This document shows, piece by piece, positions 55,891 to 63,990 of a DNA stretch of 64,000 bases. Within the stretch, counting starts at the first letter, position 1. Each line of letters begins with the position of its first letter. Under the pieces are notes generated by a model. That model saw only the letters and a list, made by a program, of their open reading frames with translations, ran no database searches and had not been told where the DNA came from. The stretch is from CADEFQ01 sp035433705 (lineage in GTDB: Bacteria; Pseudomonadota; Gammaproteobacteria; Steroidobacterales; Steroidobacteraceae), in assembly GCA_035433705.1 (NCBI GenBank), contig DAORVK010000003.1, forward strand, positions 50,592 through 114,591. The letters are read 5' to 3'. The translations under genes and the position numbers were made by a program.

Positions 55891-58173
55891 ATGAACAAGA
55901 TGAATCATATGTGGATGGTCGCTCTGACGTTCACGGCGGCGGCGAGTGCGCTGCTGCTGGTTGAGCCCGCGAGGGCGCAGACCACCGAAGGTGGGCTGGA
56001 GGAGATCGTCGTGACGGCGCAGCGCCGCGACGAATCGGCCAGCAAGGTGCCCATCAGCATCTCCGCCTTCACAGCCGGAACGATCGAGACGAACCAGATC
56101 CAGGACGTGGGCGATTATGTCGCCATGGCGCCAAACCTGAGCATCAGCCAGGGGGCGACCCGCTCGGGCAATGTGTCCACCTCCAGCCACGGGCTGTCGA
56201 TTCGCGGCATCAGCAACGTGGGCGGCAACTCGTCCTCCTACGGCTTCTACATCGATGACTTCAATGTCACGCGCGCCACGCTCAACCCGCAGCTGGTCGA
56301 CATTGCGCGCATCGAGGTCTTGCGCGGACCGCAGGGCACATTCTTCGGGCGCAACGCATCGGCGGGCGTCATCAGCCTGACGACCAACAAGCCGAACTCG
56401 CAGCTCGGAGGCGATGTGGCCCTGCAGTACGGCCGGTTCGAAGCTTTCGAGACCTCGGGCACGATCAACGTGCCAGTCTCGGAGCAGTTCATGCTGCGTG
56501 CGAGCGGCAAATATGCACAGGGCGACGGCTACGCGAAGAACACGAACGCGGTCGGCGGCAGCAACGGCTACGAGCACAAGTATGGGCGTCTCGCCGCGCG
56601 CATCCTGCCGACCGATCGACTGACAATCGACCTTGCGGTGACACTCAATGACGAGCAGCAGGACGACCTCGGACTGATCAGCACGGGCGTCTATGTACCC
56701 GGCGCAATCGGCGAATTCCTGTGCATGGTTGCGTACGAAGACTGCCCGCACGCGGATACGGCGAACGGCCTCTACCCGCGCAATCGCCGCCATTACAACC
56801 ACAACAACCCTCTGCGGGTCGAGGACGATTACCAGCTCTACACCGCCAACATTACCTGGCAGGGCGAGAGGGTGGCATTCACGAGTGTGACTGGCTACGT
56901 GGAGACTGATTTCCATCGCAATGGCGAACTTGACATGGATAGCCTGGACATCGTCAATGAGGACTTTGAAGACATCCAGAAGTCTTCGATCAGCCAGGAG
57001 TTCCGCTTGCAGTCTGCCGGCGAGGGCCGGTTTCACTGGATCGTCGGCGGCATCTGGGCGAAGGACAAGCACGACGAGATCGAGTCGATCAATTTTGGCT
57101 CGGATCCAACCACGGTAGGGTTTTTTGAAGTCTTTCCGCATTTCATCATCGAGCTGAGCACGCTCGAGCGCGAGATCACGAGCAAGGCGCTGTTCGCGGA
57201 AGGCAGCTGGGATGTCACCGATCGACTGACATTGACCGCCGGTGCGCGCTGGTCGGAGGACGAGATCAAGGCTCGTGAGACGAAGATCGAATTCGAGAGC
57301 CTGCTTCCGGCGCAGCGCGCCAAAGACTCCTGGGATGACGTCTCGCCGCGCTTCGCCGCCAATTTCGCGGTGTCCGACGACGTCAACCTGTACGCCACGG
57401 TCGCGAAGGGCTGGAAGTCCGGCGGCATCAACATGGAACTGAGCACGCCGACGGACCCGTTCAACAAATTCGACTCCGAGACGCTGTGGAACTACGAGAT
57501 TGGCATCAAGTCGACCCTGCTGGATCGCCGCCTGCGCGCCAGTCTTGCCGCGTTCCTGATCGACTGGAAGGATGTGCAGGTGAATGCCAGCCGACTCATT
57601 CTCGATGAGGAAGGCGACCTGGTCAGCGTGCAGGGAATCAGCAACGGCGCCAAGGCCCGAAGCCAGGGTCTGGAGCTGGAAATCACGGCCCTGCCGGTTC
57701 CGCAGCTGCAACTTGGGCTGAACGCGGGCTACCTCGACACGGAGTGGAAGGATTTCGCGGGCGCCGTCACCGGATTCGGCGAAGTCGACCTCACAGGCAA
57801 GCCACTGCCCAAGGCGCCGGAACTGACGCTGAGCGCCAACGCAGAGTACACGGTGCAGTTCGGCAGCAACTGGGAGGGCTTCCTGCGCGCCGAGTTCAAT
57901 CATGAAGACAAGCTTTTCTACGATGTGAACGGCACGGCGGGCACGATAATCCTCGGCACGCGCTTCCCGTTCGAAATTCCGGCGCACGACGTGTGGAACT
58001 TCCGTGTGGGCGCCAGCAACGAGCGCTATCGCATCGTGGCCTACATCGAGAATGCGTTCGATGATGATTACTATACGTCGACGTACGACTTCGGCTTCAC
58101 GAACGGTGCGGGCGTCGTGCCCAGCTTCCGCACCTTCGGTGTGCGATTTACCGCGAACTTCGGGCAGCACTGA
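55891..58173 (+). CDS. TonB-dependent outer-membrane receptor (second)
   Basis: A 760-residue receptor starting a tight five-gene operon. A signal peptide (about 1-29, cleavage near ARAQ), TonB-box region LEEIVVTAQRRDESASKVP, plug with IARIEVLRGPQGTFFGRNAS and a barrel ending FTANFGQH. The terminal residue is His rather than Phe, though an aromatic is close. No FecA-type signalling domain. I use the ATG at 55891, giving a normal signal peptide; 45 upstream in-frame residues overlap the regulatory region. The following genes encode a Tat-signal protein, a small unknown, a VOC lipoprotein and a CDGSH-cupin protein. Confidence 0.92.
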   Translation: MNKMNHMWMVALTFTAAASALLLVEPARAQTTEGGLEEIVVTAQRRDESASKVPISISAFTAGTIETNQIQDVGDYVAMAPNLSISQGATRSGNVSTSSHGLSIRGISNVGGNSSSYGFYIDDFNVTRATLNPQLVDIARIEVLRGPQGTFFGRNASAGVISLTTNKPNSQLGGDVALQYGRFEAFETSGTINVPVSEQFMLRASGKYAQGDGYAKNTNAVGGSNGYEHKYGRLAARILPTDRLTIDLAVTLNDEQQDDLGLISTGVYVPGAIGEFLCMVAYEDCPHADTANGLYPRNRRHYNHNNPLRVEDDYQLYTANITWQGERVAFTSVTGYVETDFHRNGELDMDSLDIVNEDFEDIQKSSISQEFRLQSAGEGRFHWIVGGIWAKDKHDEIESINFGSDPTTVGFFEVFPHFIIELSTLEREITSKALFAEGSWDVTDRLTLTAGARWSEDEIKARETKIEFESLLPAQRAKDSWDDVSPRFAANFAVSDDVNLYATVAKGWKSGGINMELSTPTDPFNKFDSETLWNYEIGIKSTLLDRRLRASLAAFLIDWKDVQVNASRLILDEEGDLVSVQGISNGAKARSQGLELEITALPVPQLQLGLNAGYLDTEWKDFAGAVTGFGEVDLTGKPLPKAPELTLSANAEYTVQFGSNWEGFLRAEFNHEDKLFYDVNGTAGTIILGTRFPFEIPAHDVWNFRVGASNERYRIVAYIENAFDDDYYTSTYDFGFTNGAGVVPSFRTFGVRFTANFGQH

Positions 58174-58182
58174 GGAACCAGA

Positions 58183-58449
58183 ATGAAATACGAGCAGACC
58201 AGAGAAGATGAAACGGCGACGAGCGGTGGCTCCGGGCGGCGCAGGTTCCTGCGTACGGCAATGGTGGGCGGCGTGTCGCTCGCCGGTGCGTTGCCGGTTG
58301 TTTCCGCTGCCATGTCCAGCGCGATGACGGTGCCGGGGGGCAACGTGCGCACCTCCGGTCCGGTTGCGCATGATGCGTCCGGCGAGGCGCTGCTGGAGGT
58401 GCTGCAGCGCTACGGCAGCGAGTTCGGTAGCGTGACGCGCGTGCGTTGA
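58183..58449 (+). CDS. Small Tat-signal protein of unknown function
   Basis: An 88-residue protein I cannot assign. Residues about 17-44 form a twin-arginine signal (GRRRFLRTAMVGGVSLAGAL with a hydrophobic core), ending VSAA. Only about 44 residues follow, with a short helical end (EALLEVLQRYGSEFGSV). Tat-dependent small proteins usually carry a cofactor or escort a folded redox partner, but no cofactor motif is visible here. It starts 9 bp after the TonB receptor and is followed 11 bp later by another small gene, so the operon context is firm although the function is not. Confidence 0.65.
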   Translation: MKYEQTREDETATSGGSGRRRFLRTAMVGGVSLAGALPVVSAAMSSAMTVPGGNVRTSGPVAHDASGEALLEVLQRYGSEFGSVTRVR

Positions 58450-58460
58450 GGGAGTAAATC

Positions 58461-58817
58461 ATGGCCGTATTTGAAGTCGAGAGCTGGGTCATCACGGAAG
58501 GCAAGGACAAGGAACACGACATTGAGATGCGACGCTGGCTGAAATGGGTCAAGGACCATCGGGAACTGTTTGCTGAATGGAAGAGCGTGCGCTACTTCGA
58601 AAAAACCGTGGCGGGCGACGAATCGGGCCGGTACTTCATCATCTGGGAGTACGAGAGCATGGCGGCGTTCGAGGCCTACAAGGCTCGCCGCAAGGACTAC
58701 GAAGGCCCCTACAAGGAATACAAGGAGAACGATCCTTATTACAAGGGAGTGTTCGTGCACAATCGCATGGGTATCGAGTTCTGGAAGGACAGAGAGCGGG
58801 AACTGTGGATCGAATGA
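58461..58817 (+). CDS. Small cytoplasmic protein of unknown function (possible dimeric alpha-beta barrel)
   Basis: A 118-residue protein without signal peptide. The pattern of strand (VFEVESWVITEG), helix (RRWLKWVKDHRELFA), strand (SVRYFEKTVAG), strand (YFIIWEYESMAAFEAYKA) with a following helix resembles the dimeric alpha-beta barrel / NIPSNAP-like fold. It is rich in aromatic and charged residues (YKEYKENDPYYKG). I do not know a named family member. A GAGGGAGTAAATC ribosome-binding site precedes the ATG, and its stop overlaps the VOC lipoprotein ATG by 4 bp, showing translational coupling. Confidence 0.68.
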   Translation: MAVFEVESWVITEGKDKEHDIEMRRWLKWVKDHRELFAEWKSVRYFEKTVAGDESGRYFIIWEYESMAAFEAYKARRKDYEGPYKEYKENDPYYKGVFVHNRMGIEFWKDRERELWIE

Positions 58818-59326
58818 AGCTCGTGGGTGCGCTCGCCAGCCTGCTGGTCGTCGTCGGCTGCGGCCAGCGTACGGAAAGTGGCGAGCGCGACGGGGGCACC
58901 GTGCAAGCCGCGGCGGTAAGCGCCGCGGTGGCGGGCAAGCCCGCATCGCCGTCGATCGATTCGCAGATCGTCATGTTTTATTACGACGACCTGGCCGCAC
59001 CCACCGAGTTCTATGGCAAGACACTGGGCCTTGTACAAACCCAGGATTTCGGCTGGGCCCGATTCTTCCAGATTGTGCCCGGTTCGGAAGTGGGCCTCGT
59101 TAAAGCCGGGCCGGGTGCGTACTACACCCCACAGGCGCGCAACGCGGTCATGCTCAGTATCGTCACCTCGAATGTGGATGCATGGTACGAGAAATTGAAA
59201 GGCCAGCCCGGGGTCGACTTCATCGCCGACCTGAAGACTCATGAGGGGGCGCCGATCCGCAATTTTCTGATCCGCGATCCGGGTGGATACACGATCGAGG
59301 TCTTTCAATGGTTGAAGCGGCCCTGA
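58814..59326 (+). CDS. VOC (glyoxalase-fold) lipoprotein
   Basis: A 170-residue protein with a lipobox-like VVVGCG (Cys16) in its signal segment and an Ala/Ser linker, followed by a vicinal-oxygen-chelate domain: VMFYYDDLAAPTEFYGKTLGL, WYEKLKGQPG, and RDPGGYTIEVFQW with the usual C-terminal Glu. It resembles the exported VOC protein at 46775 (FIYHKDMAAAEHFYGEVLGL). It overlaps the previous small gene by 4 bp and the CDGSH-cupin gene by 19 bp. A substrate-binding or metal-dependent isomerase/lyase role at the envelope is plausible; the ligand is unknown. Confidence 0.84.
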   Translation: MKLVGALASLLVVVGCGQRTESGERDGGTVQAAAVSAAVAGKPASPSIDSQIVMFYYDDLAAPTEFYGKTLGLVQTQDFGWARFFQIVPGSEVGLVKAGPGAYYTPQARNAVMLSIVTSNVDAWYEKLKGQPGVDFIADLKTHEGAPIRNFLIRDPGGYTIEVFQWLKRP

Positions 59327-60387
59327 GCCAGGGAGTGGATGAGCCAGTAATTGCCCGCCTGAAACCGTACCTGATCGAAATACAGGCTGGGCGCACCTAT
59401 TTCTGGTGCAGCTGCGGGCGCTCGAAGCGACAGCCCTTCTGCGACGGTTCGCACAAGGGCACCGGCTTCGAGCCGCGCAAGTTTGTTGCCGAGCGCAGCG
59501 AAGAGGTGCTCTTCTGTGCTTGCAAGCACACGCTCAACGCGCCGTTCTGCGATGGCATGCACAACAACCTGCCGGGCGGCGCGCCACTGGACGATCCGGA
59601 CAGCCCCGGAAATCGCAGTGTGGCACTGAAGGATCGGGCCTCGACGGCGCGTACCCTGTTGAACGGGGGATGCTATGTGTACACCCCCGCGCAGAGAACG
59701 ATGCTGACGCGCGGTGCGCTGCGCTACTGCACGACGATCTCTGCTGCACTCGGTGCGCAGTTTCAAACTCAGATGTTGCTCCAGGTCCGTGGTGCAGCCT
59801 CTCCCGCGATGAGCTTTGGTGACCGGGACGTCATCCTGTTCGTGGCTGCGGGTCGCGGAACAGTGGAGATCGCCGGAAGGCGGTTTGCCGTGACAGCGAC
59901 TGACGGCGTGTACGTGCGACCGGATGAGGGGTTTCGGCTCGTGCCGGACGCTGAAGGCGCGCTCGAGGTCTACGCATCAGTATCTCCGCTGGCCGATATC
60001 CAGTGGCTGGAAGAATTGCCGGACAATTTCGACGTGACCTGCCCGGAGCGAGTGGCCCGGGTCGATACCGGGCAGCGCACGGCGATGGGCCCGAGGTACT
60101 TTCAATTCCTCGTGGACAAGACGCTCGGCGCTCGCCAGATGACGCAGTTCATCGGGCATATCCCGCAGTCCAAGGCGATGCCACATCGGCACTTGTACGA
60201 AGAGTCGCTGCTGGTGTTGTCGGGCGAAGGTTGCATGTGGACCGACGATTGCAAGACTGTCGTGCGGGCAGGTGACGTGCTGTTCCTGCCCCGCAAGCAG
60301 GAGCACTCGCTGCAAGCGACTTCGGCGGACGGGCTGGGCCTGATGGGGGTGATCGCGCCCGGCGACAACCCGAGCATCAACTACTGA
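59308..60387 (+). CDS. Dual CDGSH iron-sulfur motifs fused to a double cupin
   Basis: A 359-residue protein. Residues 34-49 (CSCGRSKRQPFCDGSH) and 70-85 (CACKHTLNAPFCDGMH) are two complete CDGSH motifs of the form CxCxx[ST]xxxPxCDGxH, each able to hold a 2Fe-2S cluster via three Cys and one His. The remainder is two cupin halves: the first (about 125-245) lacks metal histidines, the second (about 255-359) has the H-x-H and Glu set in MPHRHLYEESLLVLSGEG and the later His in QEHSLQ. An oxygenase or isomerase fed by iron-sulfur electrons is a reasonable idea. It closes the five-gene operon. Confidence 0.85.
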   Translation: MVEAALSQGVDEPVIARLKPYLIEIQAGRTYFWCSCGRSKRQPFCDGSHKGTGFEPRKFVAERSEEVLFCACKHTLNAPFCDGMHNNLPGGAPLDDPDSPGNRSVALKDRASTARTLLNGGCYVYTPAQRTMLTRGALRYCTTISAALGAQFQTQMLLQVRGAASPAMSFGDRDVILFVAAGRGTVEIAGRRFAVTATDGVYVRPDEGFRLVPDAEGALEVYASVSPLADIQWLEELPDNFDVTCPERVARVDTGQRTAMGPRYFQFLVDKTLGARQMTQFIGHIPQSKAMPHRHLYEESLLVLSGEGCMWTDDCKTVVRAGDVLFLPRKQEHSLQATSADGLGLMGVIAPGDNPSINY

Positions 60388-60500
60388 CCGGCGGCGTCAG
60401 CCAGGTAAAGAATTCCACGGGGTAGTCTCCGGGGTCATGGATGCGGAACTCGCGCGTGAGTCCGCGACAGCCGACTACGATCTTCGTGGATGCCTCGGTG
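60377..60500 (-). CDS. VOC-family protein, C-terminal fragment cut by an assembly gap
   Basis: The last 41 residues before the stop codon read FRIHDPGDYPVEFFTWL, matching the end of the two other VOC proteins here (RDPGGYTIEVFQW; DPAGYTVEFYRW). The frame enters the N-run at 60501. A start with ATG at 60620, giving MNGTIT, lies just beyond the gap and could be its N-terminus, since both pieces are on the minus strand, but the true gap length is unknown. It overlaps the CDGSH-cupin stop by 11 bp from the opposite direction. Confidence 0.55.
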
Positions 60501-60600
60501 NNNNNNNNNNNNNNNNNNNNNNNNNNNNNNNNNNNNNNNNNNNNNNNNNNNNNNNNNNNNNNNNNNNNNNNNNNNNNNNNNNNNNNNNNNNNNNNNNNNN
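60501..60600. other. Assembly gap of 100 N
   Basis: Exactly 100 undetermined bases, the conventional length for a join of unknown size. It cuts a VOC-family gene on the minus strand. The neighbouring joins should be treated as scaffold inference. Confidence 0.97.
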
Positions 60601-60620
60601 AAGGTGATCGTGCCATTCAT

Positions 60621-60858
60621 GACGACGGGTGGAATGGCGGTGGTGTTCGGGTGGGAGGTGGGCGGCAGGCTGGACACAGGCAAACCGGGCGACTGGAGTG
60701 GGCGAAGGGTCGGGTACGCGAGTCGGCGTGCTGCGCATCATAGCGGGAATCCGGGGGGCGCAAAAACGGTACGCTTCGGCGCTCACAATGACTGGCTGGA
60801 CGCGGAGGAGGCCAGCCGTTAATGTATATGCATTGTCATACGATTTGATGGAATCCAC
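60621..60858. other. Non-coding stretch between the gap and a class V PLP gene
   Basis: About 240 bases with no credible gene on either strand. The plus-strand reading frames are low in conserved pattern, and the minus-strand frames are Pro/Thr/Arg-rich shadows. It contains the fifth TATATG-type site near its right end (60825-60842) and probably the promoter of the PLP gene. Confidence 0.6.
60825..60842. promoter_or_regulatory. Operator candidate upstream of the second class V PLP gene, site 5
   Basis: TATATG-CATTGT-CATACG ends 16 bp before the PLP gene start (60859). It has the same left half as site 1 and the same spacing to the CAT-type right half. It would overlap a promoter or lie just downstream of the transcription start. 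Confidence 0.55.
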
Positions 60859-61999
60859 ATGAGTATTGATGTGCAACGCCTGCGAGCGGAATTTCCGACG
60901 CTGCAACACAAGGCGTACATCAACAGCGGCTCCTACGGGCTGCTGGCGATCGAGGTTCAGCAGGCATTCGAGCGCTATCTGGCAGATCGACTGGAGTGCG
61001 GCGCCGACTGGGGCAAATGGGTGCAACTTTACGAGGATGTGCGCCAACGAGTCGCGCTGCTGCTCGGCGCAAGTACCGACGAAATCGCGGTGACAGCCTC
61101 CGCGTCGGCCGGCTTGAACGCACTTGCGAGCGCCCTGAGCTTCACGGACGGGCGCGACAAGATCGTCGTGAGCGATTTCGAGTTTCCAACGAGCGGCCAG
61201 ATCTGGCATGCGCAGGAGCGGGCGGGAGCGCGTGTCGAGCACGTACCGGAGAACGCTCAGGGCTACATACCCCTGGAAGCGTTCGAGCGCGCGATCGACG
61301 AGCGCACACGGCTGGTCGCGATCTCACATGTGTGCTACCGCAATGGCGCAAGGCTCGATGTCGCGGAAATCACGCGCATGGCGCGACGCAAGGGTGCCCT
61401 TGTGCTGCTGGATTGTTTTCAGTCCGTGGGCGTCATGCAAGTCGACGTCAAGGCGCTCGACGTGGACTTCGCGGTTGGCGGCATGCTGAAGTATCTGCTC
61501 GGCACAGCCGGCATCGGCTTTCTCTACGTGCGCGAAGGCTGCATCCCGCAGCTGACGCCGAAGGCGTCCGGATGGTTCGCGCAGGCAGACGTCGATGCCA
61601 TGGACGTCTCGCGCAACGTGCCTTCACCTACGGCGCGGCGCTTCCAGGCCGGTACGCCGCCGGTGCCGAACTGTTACGCGGCGCTGGCGGGCCTCGACAT
61701 CATTCTGCAGCTGGGGTCGACCGCGATCGAGACTTATGTGCGCGAGCTCACCGGCCGGTGCATGGACCGGTTGCTCGAAGCCGGTTGCCGGCTGGCGACT
61801 CCACGCGAGGATTCCCGGCGCGGGCCGACGGTGGCCATCTGTTCCAGCAACGATGTCGAGCTCACAGCCCGGCTTGCGGAGCGCAACGTCATTACTTCCT
61901 GTCGCGATGGCAACCTGCGCGCCATGTTCCACGCGTACAACGACGAAAGCGATGTCGACGCGCTGGTAGAAGGTCTGCTCGCGAACCGCGCGCTGGTGC
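60859..61999 (+). CDS. Class V PLP enzyme (paralogue), cut at its 3' end by an assembly gap
   Basis: About 380 residues of a class V PLP enzyme, probably nearly complete. It shows the N-terminal YINSGSYGLL, VTASASAGLNALASAL, the DCFQSVG (Asp-x-x-Gln-like PLP contact) and GGMLKYLLGTAGIGFLY with the PLP Lys. The layout parallels the enzyme at 43154 (both isopenicillin N epimerase-like), so the two are probably distant paralogues at the two ends of the cluster. The frame runs into the N-run at 62000; codons read beyond it are not trustworthy. A palindromic site precedes its start. Confidence 0.85.
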
Positions 62000-62099
62000 N
62001 NNNNNNNNNNNNNNNNNNNNNNNNNNNNNNNNNNNNNNNNNNNNNNNNNNNNNNNNNNNNNNNNNNNNNNNNNNNNNNNNNNNNNNNNNNNNNNNNNNN
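62000..62099. other. Assembly gap of 100 N
   Basis: A second run of exactly 100 N. It removes the end of the plus-strand PLP gene and the C-terminus of the minus-strand M61 peptidase. The two genes converge on it. Confidence 0.97.
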
Positions 62100-63990
62100 G
62101 CCCGCGAGCCGACTCTTTGCGCTCCAGCCAGGGATAGCGCAGTCCGCTCGCGCAAACGACGTCCCGATCCTGAATCGATTCGCCCCGTTGTACCATCAGG
62201 CGCAGTGGTTCCGGGCGGCCTTTGCAACGGCCGACGGCCTGTACCAGGACCTCGCGGTCGTAGGCACGGCCATTCACGGCGAGGATGCGAGTGCCGATGG
62301 TCAAGGCCGCATCGAATGCGGGTGACTCCCATCGCACATCAGCGACGGTCCCATCGTCCTTGACGACCAGTCCGAGCGGGATGGACAGATCCGTGACTTT
62401 CCGCTGTCGTTCGCCGCTGCGGAAGAAGCCCGTCGGCTGATCGCGGTATACGAGTTGGTAACCGCCCCGCTGCAGGCCGTCGAGCGGCGCATCAGACGCG
62501 ACCTGCTCGACACGCGTGTTGAAGAACCCCGCCCAGTCATGGGGCGCCAGTGTCTGGAGGGCCGCTACGACGTCTTCGAGTTCATAGGCGAGCGGCACCT
62601 GCGATCGGTCCTGGACTGCGAACAGGGCGCGCACGAAATCATCGAGTGTGTGGCGACCGCTGGTGCGCTCACGCAGCAAGGTATCGACGTCGAGCCAGAT
62701 CAGCTGCCCTTCGAGGTAATAGTCCGAGCCGCGCTGCCAGCTGGGCCAGGGTTGTGGTCCCTCGGCGTAGATCGAGTGGTTCGTCGTGTCCCGCAGCGGG
62801 CGCCACTGACGACCGGTGCGGTACTGCATCGCAGCGGCGCTCTGTGCGAAGTTGCCGAGGGCCTCGTCGAACGAATGCAGCCCCGAGCGCACCGCGAGCA
62901 CAGCGCCCAGATAGCGCGTCAGGCCTTCGTAAACCCACAGGAGGCTGTTCTGCATCGGCACATCGAGTGTCGGGGTCAGAAGATCGGCGCCGCGCCGGAA
63001 CTTGCCATTCCAGCTGTGCACGAGTTCGTGCGGCAGCAACTCGCGGCTGGGTGCGGCATCCGCCCATCCCGTGAAATAGTCCGGTACCGTGAAGTTCTCG
63101 CTGGACTGCATGTGCTCGGCACCGAGGCTGCCGATCGTTCCGGTGAGGCCGACGAGGAAGTGATAGCGCTCGAAATGGCGGGAGCGAAAGAGGCGAGCCG
63201 TCTGCTCGATGAGGGCGCGGTGCGCGGCGAGCTGCTCCGGAGTTGCCTGCAGGAGCTCCGGGCGGTCCGCGAACAGGTCCAGGCTCACTTCTGCACCTTC
63301 GATCTGCCCCAGCGGCTCGCTGCGGTGATGGGGTCCGGCGAGAATCGGCGAATCCACGAATGTCTCGTAGTTCACGGGCGCAAAATGGATCGTCCCCCCT
63401 TCGATGCGGTCGGTCTGCAGCGCAGTTGCATACGCCCAGCCCTCGGGCAACTGCACGTCTGCCTGCACAGTCATCGCGCGCGACACGTAACTGGCAGGGT
63501 AAGGCGCCAGGGATGTCCACTGCAGATCGATCATTTCGCGGCTCACCTCGATGCGGCCCATCGATGGATCCGTCGGTGAGAGGTACTGGAACTCAAGCTC
63601 GATCTGCGCGACGCCCGCGGGGATCTGCACATGCAAGGCGTGCATCATCACCGGATCACGCTGCCAGGCAATGCTTGTGCCGGCAGCGCGAACGACGATG
63701 CCCGCGATGCGGCTGATCGGCCCCGACGGCGCGTGGTGTCCGGGAACCCAGCGCGGGAAGTAGATCGTCTGCGGGCCCGGCCCGGCGACCGGCAGCACCA
63801 GCTTGCCGCGCAGTATGGCCCGCTCGACATCGCGGGCATCGATCGACAGTTGCAGTACGCCCGGGTAGGGCGTCTGCGCGAGGCTTGCCGCGGGCAAGGC
63901 GGGCAAGGCGGGCAAAGCGGCCGGCGTGGCAGCCCGCGCGAACGGTACAACCAGCAGCACGCCAAGCCCGAAAACCGAAAGGCGGCGCAT
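62100..63990 (-). CDS. M61-family glycyl aminopeptidase-like metalloprotease, C-terminus missing
   Basis: About 630 residues of an M61 peptidase. A signal peptide (about 1-21) is followed by a repeat of Leu-Pro-Ala, an N-terminal beta domain, the zinc motif PHELVHSWNGKFRRG at about 321-336 with HExxH and the characteristic W-N of the family, ENFTVPDYF and a PDZ domain (about residues 525-600, IPLGLVVKDDGTVADVRWESP-type; key part IPLGLVVKDDG). Family members cleave N-terminal Gly or Ala. The start ATG is at 63990, near the window edge. Apparent coding left of the gap on this strand is an artefact of reading through N. Confidence 0.87.

Noticed and set aside
55885..58371. 828-codon minus-strand frame opposite the second TonB receptor
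   Set aside because: Shadow of a clear receptor gene; no domain, signal peptide or ribosome-binding site.
61624..62099. Minus-strand extension of the M61 peptidase leftwards through the N gap
   Set aside because: The reading frame continues only because N codons cannot stop it; the part left of the gap is antisense to the PLP enzyme gene.
63884..63921. Nine-base repeats near the M61 start as a regulatory repeat
   Set aside because: They encode a Leu-Pro-Ala repeat just after the signal peptide and are explained as low-complexity coding sequence.
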